64,000 bases of DNA from Methanospirillum hungatei JF-1. Lineage in GTDB: Archaea; Halobacteriota; Methanomicrobia; Methanomicrobiales; Methanospirillaceae. Every line of letters starts with the position of its first letter. Position 1 is the first letter of the stretch. Below are positions 62,258 to 64,000 of the stretch, one piece after another. The stretch spans positions 2,206,936-2,270,935 of the forward strand of contig NC_007796.1 in the NCBI RefSeq assembly GCF_000013445.1, given 5' to 3'. A program made the position numbers and the translations under genes. A model generated the notes under the pieces. It had not been told where the DNA came from. It saw nothing but the letters and a program-made list of their open reading frames with translations, and did not search any database.

Positions 62258-62887
62258 ATCCCTCGGGAGGATTGTATATGCACCGGAGAATTAGTCATTA
62301 TTGCCAGTCCAATCGAACCATGGAAGCATATTTCAAGAAATGATGACGATTTCAAGAAGAGTGAGCAGATATACCCTGAAGGATGGATGATTCGGACACA
62401 GGACATTCCGATTCTGGCATCGCTGGGGAAGATCCATATTAAGGTCAGGAAAAAACCGCTCATAGGCATTATCTCCAGCGGAAAAGAACTGGTCCCGGCA
62501 GAAACAATACTAAAACCAGGGGAGGTCAGAGAGGTAAATTCTCATCTCGTCGCAGCCTTTTGCAGATGACAGGGAGCAGTTTGAATGAAATATGGTATTC
62601 TTCGTGATAATCCCAAGGAACTAGTTAGTCTTTTGAAAGACGCATCAGACGAATGTGATGCCATCATAGTACGTGGTGGAAGTAACCGGGATCAGAATGA
62701 TATCACCGCTCAGGTCATCCGTTCCCTAGGAAAAGTGTACCGAGAAGGGATCTCTTTTGCCCCGGATAAACGGACAACAATTGGAAAGATCAGGACAGTC
62801 CTGGTAATTGGGCTGCCCGGTCACCTTCCTGCCACATTCATGATGTTAACGCTCGTGATTGTTCACCAGATTCAGGTCATGAAATGA
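62258..62887 (+). pseudogene. moeA: Decayed moeA
   Basis: The plus strand encodes MoeA fragments: a short piece resembling the SGECMYIP region near 62263, then one frame from 62285 reading through GIISSGKELVPAE, VREVNSHLVAAF, VRGGSNRDQND and VIGLPGHLPATFM to a stop at 62885. Two in-frame TGA codons at 62567 and 62582 interrupt it, the first ~130 residues are missing or frameshifted, and domain IV is absent. Closest in the window to the moeA at 22085-23428. A relic of a further moeA beside the second importer. Confidence 0.78.
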
Positions 62888-62930
62888 GCACTATGTCAGC
62901 GGTTTTATAGAAAAGAAGAGTGGGTGGATT

Positions 62931-63782
62931 TCATTGGTCATTTACATTCCACCAGATCTTTGCCCGGTGCGTCATCTCACGAAGGACGACCTTTCCATTC
63001 TCCCGAATGAGTTTTTTACCCAGGTAGTCGCGAAGGATATCTTCCTGTTCCGAAGTTGTGAGGTGTAGCCCCTCTTTTTGATCAGCGACTGCTTCCTCAA
63101 TACTTGAATATCGGTGAATACTCTCCTCTTTGCTGATATCAATATTGGCATAAATTCCCATTTGGTGAAGAAGATTGTAGATGATGTTAGGCTTATTCCC
63201 TGAAGGCCGGGGAATCCCATATAATTTCTCCCAGATTTCTCCATAATTTCTCTGCCAGGGAGAGAGCATATCTGCAAACCAGAAAATATAGACATATCGG
63301 GATGAGGCAGCCACCATTTTCAGGATTCCTTCCCGGAGATCCGGAAAACCCAGCGAGTATGACGCAACAACAACATCATATGGTGGATTTAAATCTTGTT
63401 TGACGTCCACCTCTTCCCATTTTTTCGGGACAATATCCACGTTGGTAATAGCTGCAAGAGCAATATTTTCACGAAGACAGGAAAGCATCCCCTCTGAAGG
63501 CTCAACAGCTGTGACATGTGCAACAATGGATGCAAGAGGGATAACCAGAGTTCCAGGTCCGGCACCGACATCAAGAATCCGATAACTCTCATCTATGTCC
63601 ATTGCAGAGACCCGTGCCCTGGATCCTGCCCAGTTATCTTCTTTCATGACATCGTTAAACCGTTTGCATCGATCAGGATCTGACCATCGTCTCCCACAAC
63701 TGATAAAACCCTTCTTTTTTCCCTCCTCACCTTCAGGTTTCTTCCAGGCCTCATTCCAATCAATTGTATTAACATCAATCAT
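62931..63782 (-). CDS. Class I SAM-dependent methyltransferase
   Basis: 283 residues. N-terminal helical region (RRWSDPDRCKRFNDVMKEDNW, in part), SAM motif I RILDVGAGPGTLVIPLA (about 68-84), TAVEPSEGMLSCL and YDVVVASYSLGFPDL, then a helical C-terminal part with YSSIEEAVADQKEGL. Paralogue of 52051-52944. Substrate unknown. A motif shared with the moeA upstream region lies 182-203 bases before its start (63964-63985). Confidence 0.82.
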   Translation of the reverse strand: MIDVNTIDWNEAWKKPEGEEGKKKGFISCGRRWSDPDRCKRFNDVMKEDNWAGSRARVSAMDIDESYRILDVGAGPGTLVIPLASIVAHVTAVEPSEGMLSCLRENIALAAITNVDIVPKKWEEVDVKQDLNPPYDVVVASYSLGFPDLREGILKMVAASSRYVYIFWFADMLSPWQRNYGEIWEKLYGIPRPSGNKPNIIYNLLHQMGIYANIDISKEESIHRYSSIEEAVADQKEGLHLTTSEQEDILRDYLGKKLIRENGKVVLREMTHRAKIWWNVNDQ

Positions 63783-64000
63783 GAGTTAATATTTTCATGC
63801 GAATTATAAAAAATATTCAGTTTTTTTCTGGAAAAAAATAATGTGATCTCATTCTCATCGTAGAACCCTTTACAAAGATGCCATGAAACGAGCACCATTT
63901 TACCAGAATGGGGAGATATTTAAGTTTCATATAGGTTGTTAATTTTATTAATTGAACTAGGTGCTTCAAATAACAATCTTTTTAACACTTGTAAACATAT
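63783..64000. other. Upstream region of the last methyltransferase
   Basis: 218 bases to the window end. Minus-strand TATA-like CTTAAATATC near 63916-63926 and the 22-base motif at 63964-63985 (20 of 22 identical to 23745-23766). No gene. Confidence 0.4.

Noticed and set aside
62567-62584. In-frame TGA codons in the moeA relic as selenocysteine codons
   Set aside because: MoeA has no Sec position here, no SECIS-like stem was seen, and both ends of the gene are also lost, so decay is simpler.

Overview
The window is a stretch of a methanogenic archaeon, most likely a member of the Methanomicrobiales and plausibly Methanospirillum. This rests on three sets of formylmethanofuran dehydrogenase genes, methanogen-style PAS/histidine kinases with an RHD phospho-acceptor box, secreted beta-propeller and PEGA-like surface proteins, purine-rich Shine-Dalgarno sites, TATA-type promoters and poly-T terminators. 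The species is inferred and was not checked against any database.

Layout. (1) 1-20 kb is a mixed region: two metallo-beta-lactamase-fold proteins, an RND exporter, two sensor kinases, a lone receiver domain, a nuclease-like AAA protein, an ABC-class ATPase, a run of secreted cell-surface proteins, and a divergent polyferredoxin / sulfite reductase-like pair. (2) 19.4-28.3 kb carries molybdenum/tungsten functions: a moeA, moeA-PBP fusion, SagB-type oxidoreductase operon, another moeA, and a complete ModABC importer. (3) 28.3-44 kb carries formylmethanofuran dehydrogenase (first step of CO2 reduction to methane): fwdDBAC set 1 on the minus strand, a divergent fmdE-like gene, an IS transposase, fwdDBAC set 2 on the plus strand, then a methyltransferase, a small unknown gene and an orphan fwdDB pair (set 3). 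(4) 44.3-52.9 kb holds two parallel modules, each a secreted class III metal/chelate-binding protein followed by a cytosolic radical SAM protein whose C terminus is a binding-protein-like lobe; methyltransferases lie in and beside them and there is no cognate permease. (5) 53.3-63.8 kb holds two Mop proteins, a canonical FmdE-family protein, two DUF364 (putative heavy-metal chelation) proteins, a second ModABC importer whose ATPase lacks a TOBE domain, a THEP1-like NTPase, an XdhC-family protein, a decayed moeA and another methyltransferase.

How it fits together. From about 19 to 63 kb the window reads as one Mo/W metabolism island: import (two ModABC systems), intracellular oxyanion binding (Mop), metal insertion into the pterin (MoeA paralogues), and the main consumer enzyme in several isoforms. 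Mixed into this are poorly described proteins (radical SAM/PBP fusions, DUF364, FmdE, XdhC, four methyltransferases) whose context suggests a metal-chelate or metal-cofactor handling system. Intergenic regions in the island hold structured leaders, tandem GGTGA repeats, an operator-like inverted repeat around a TATA box, and two MITE-like elements, consistent with metal-responsive control and some mobile-element activity.
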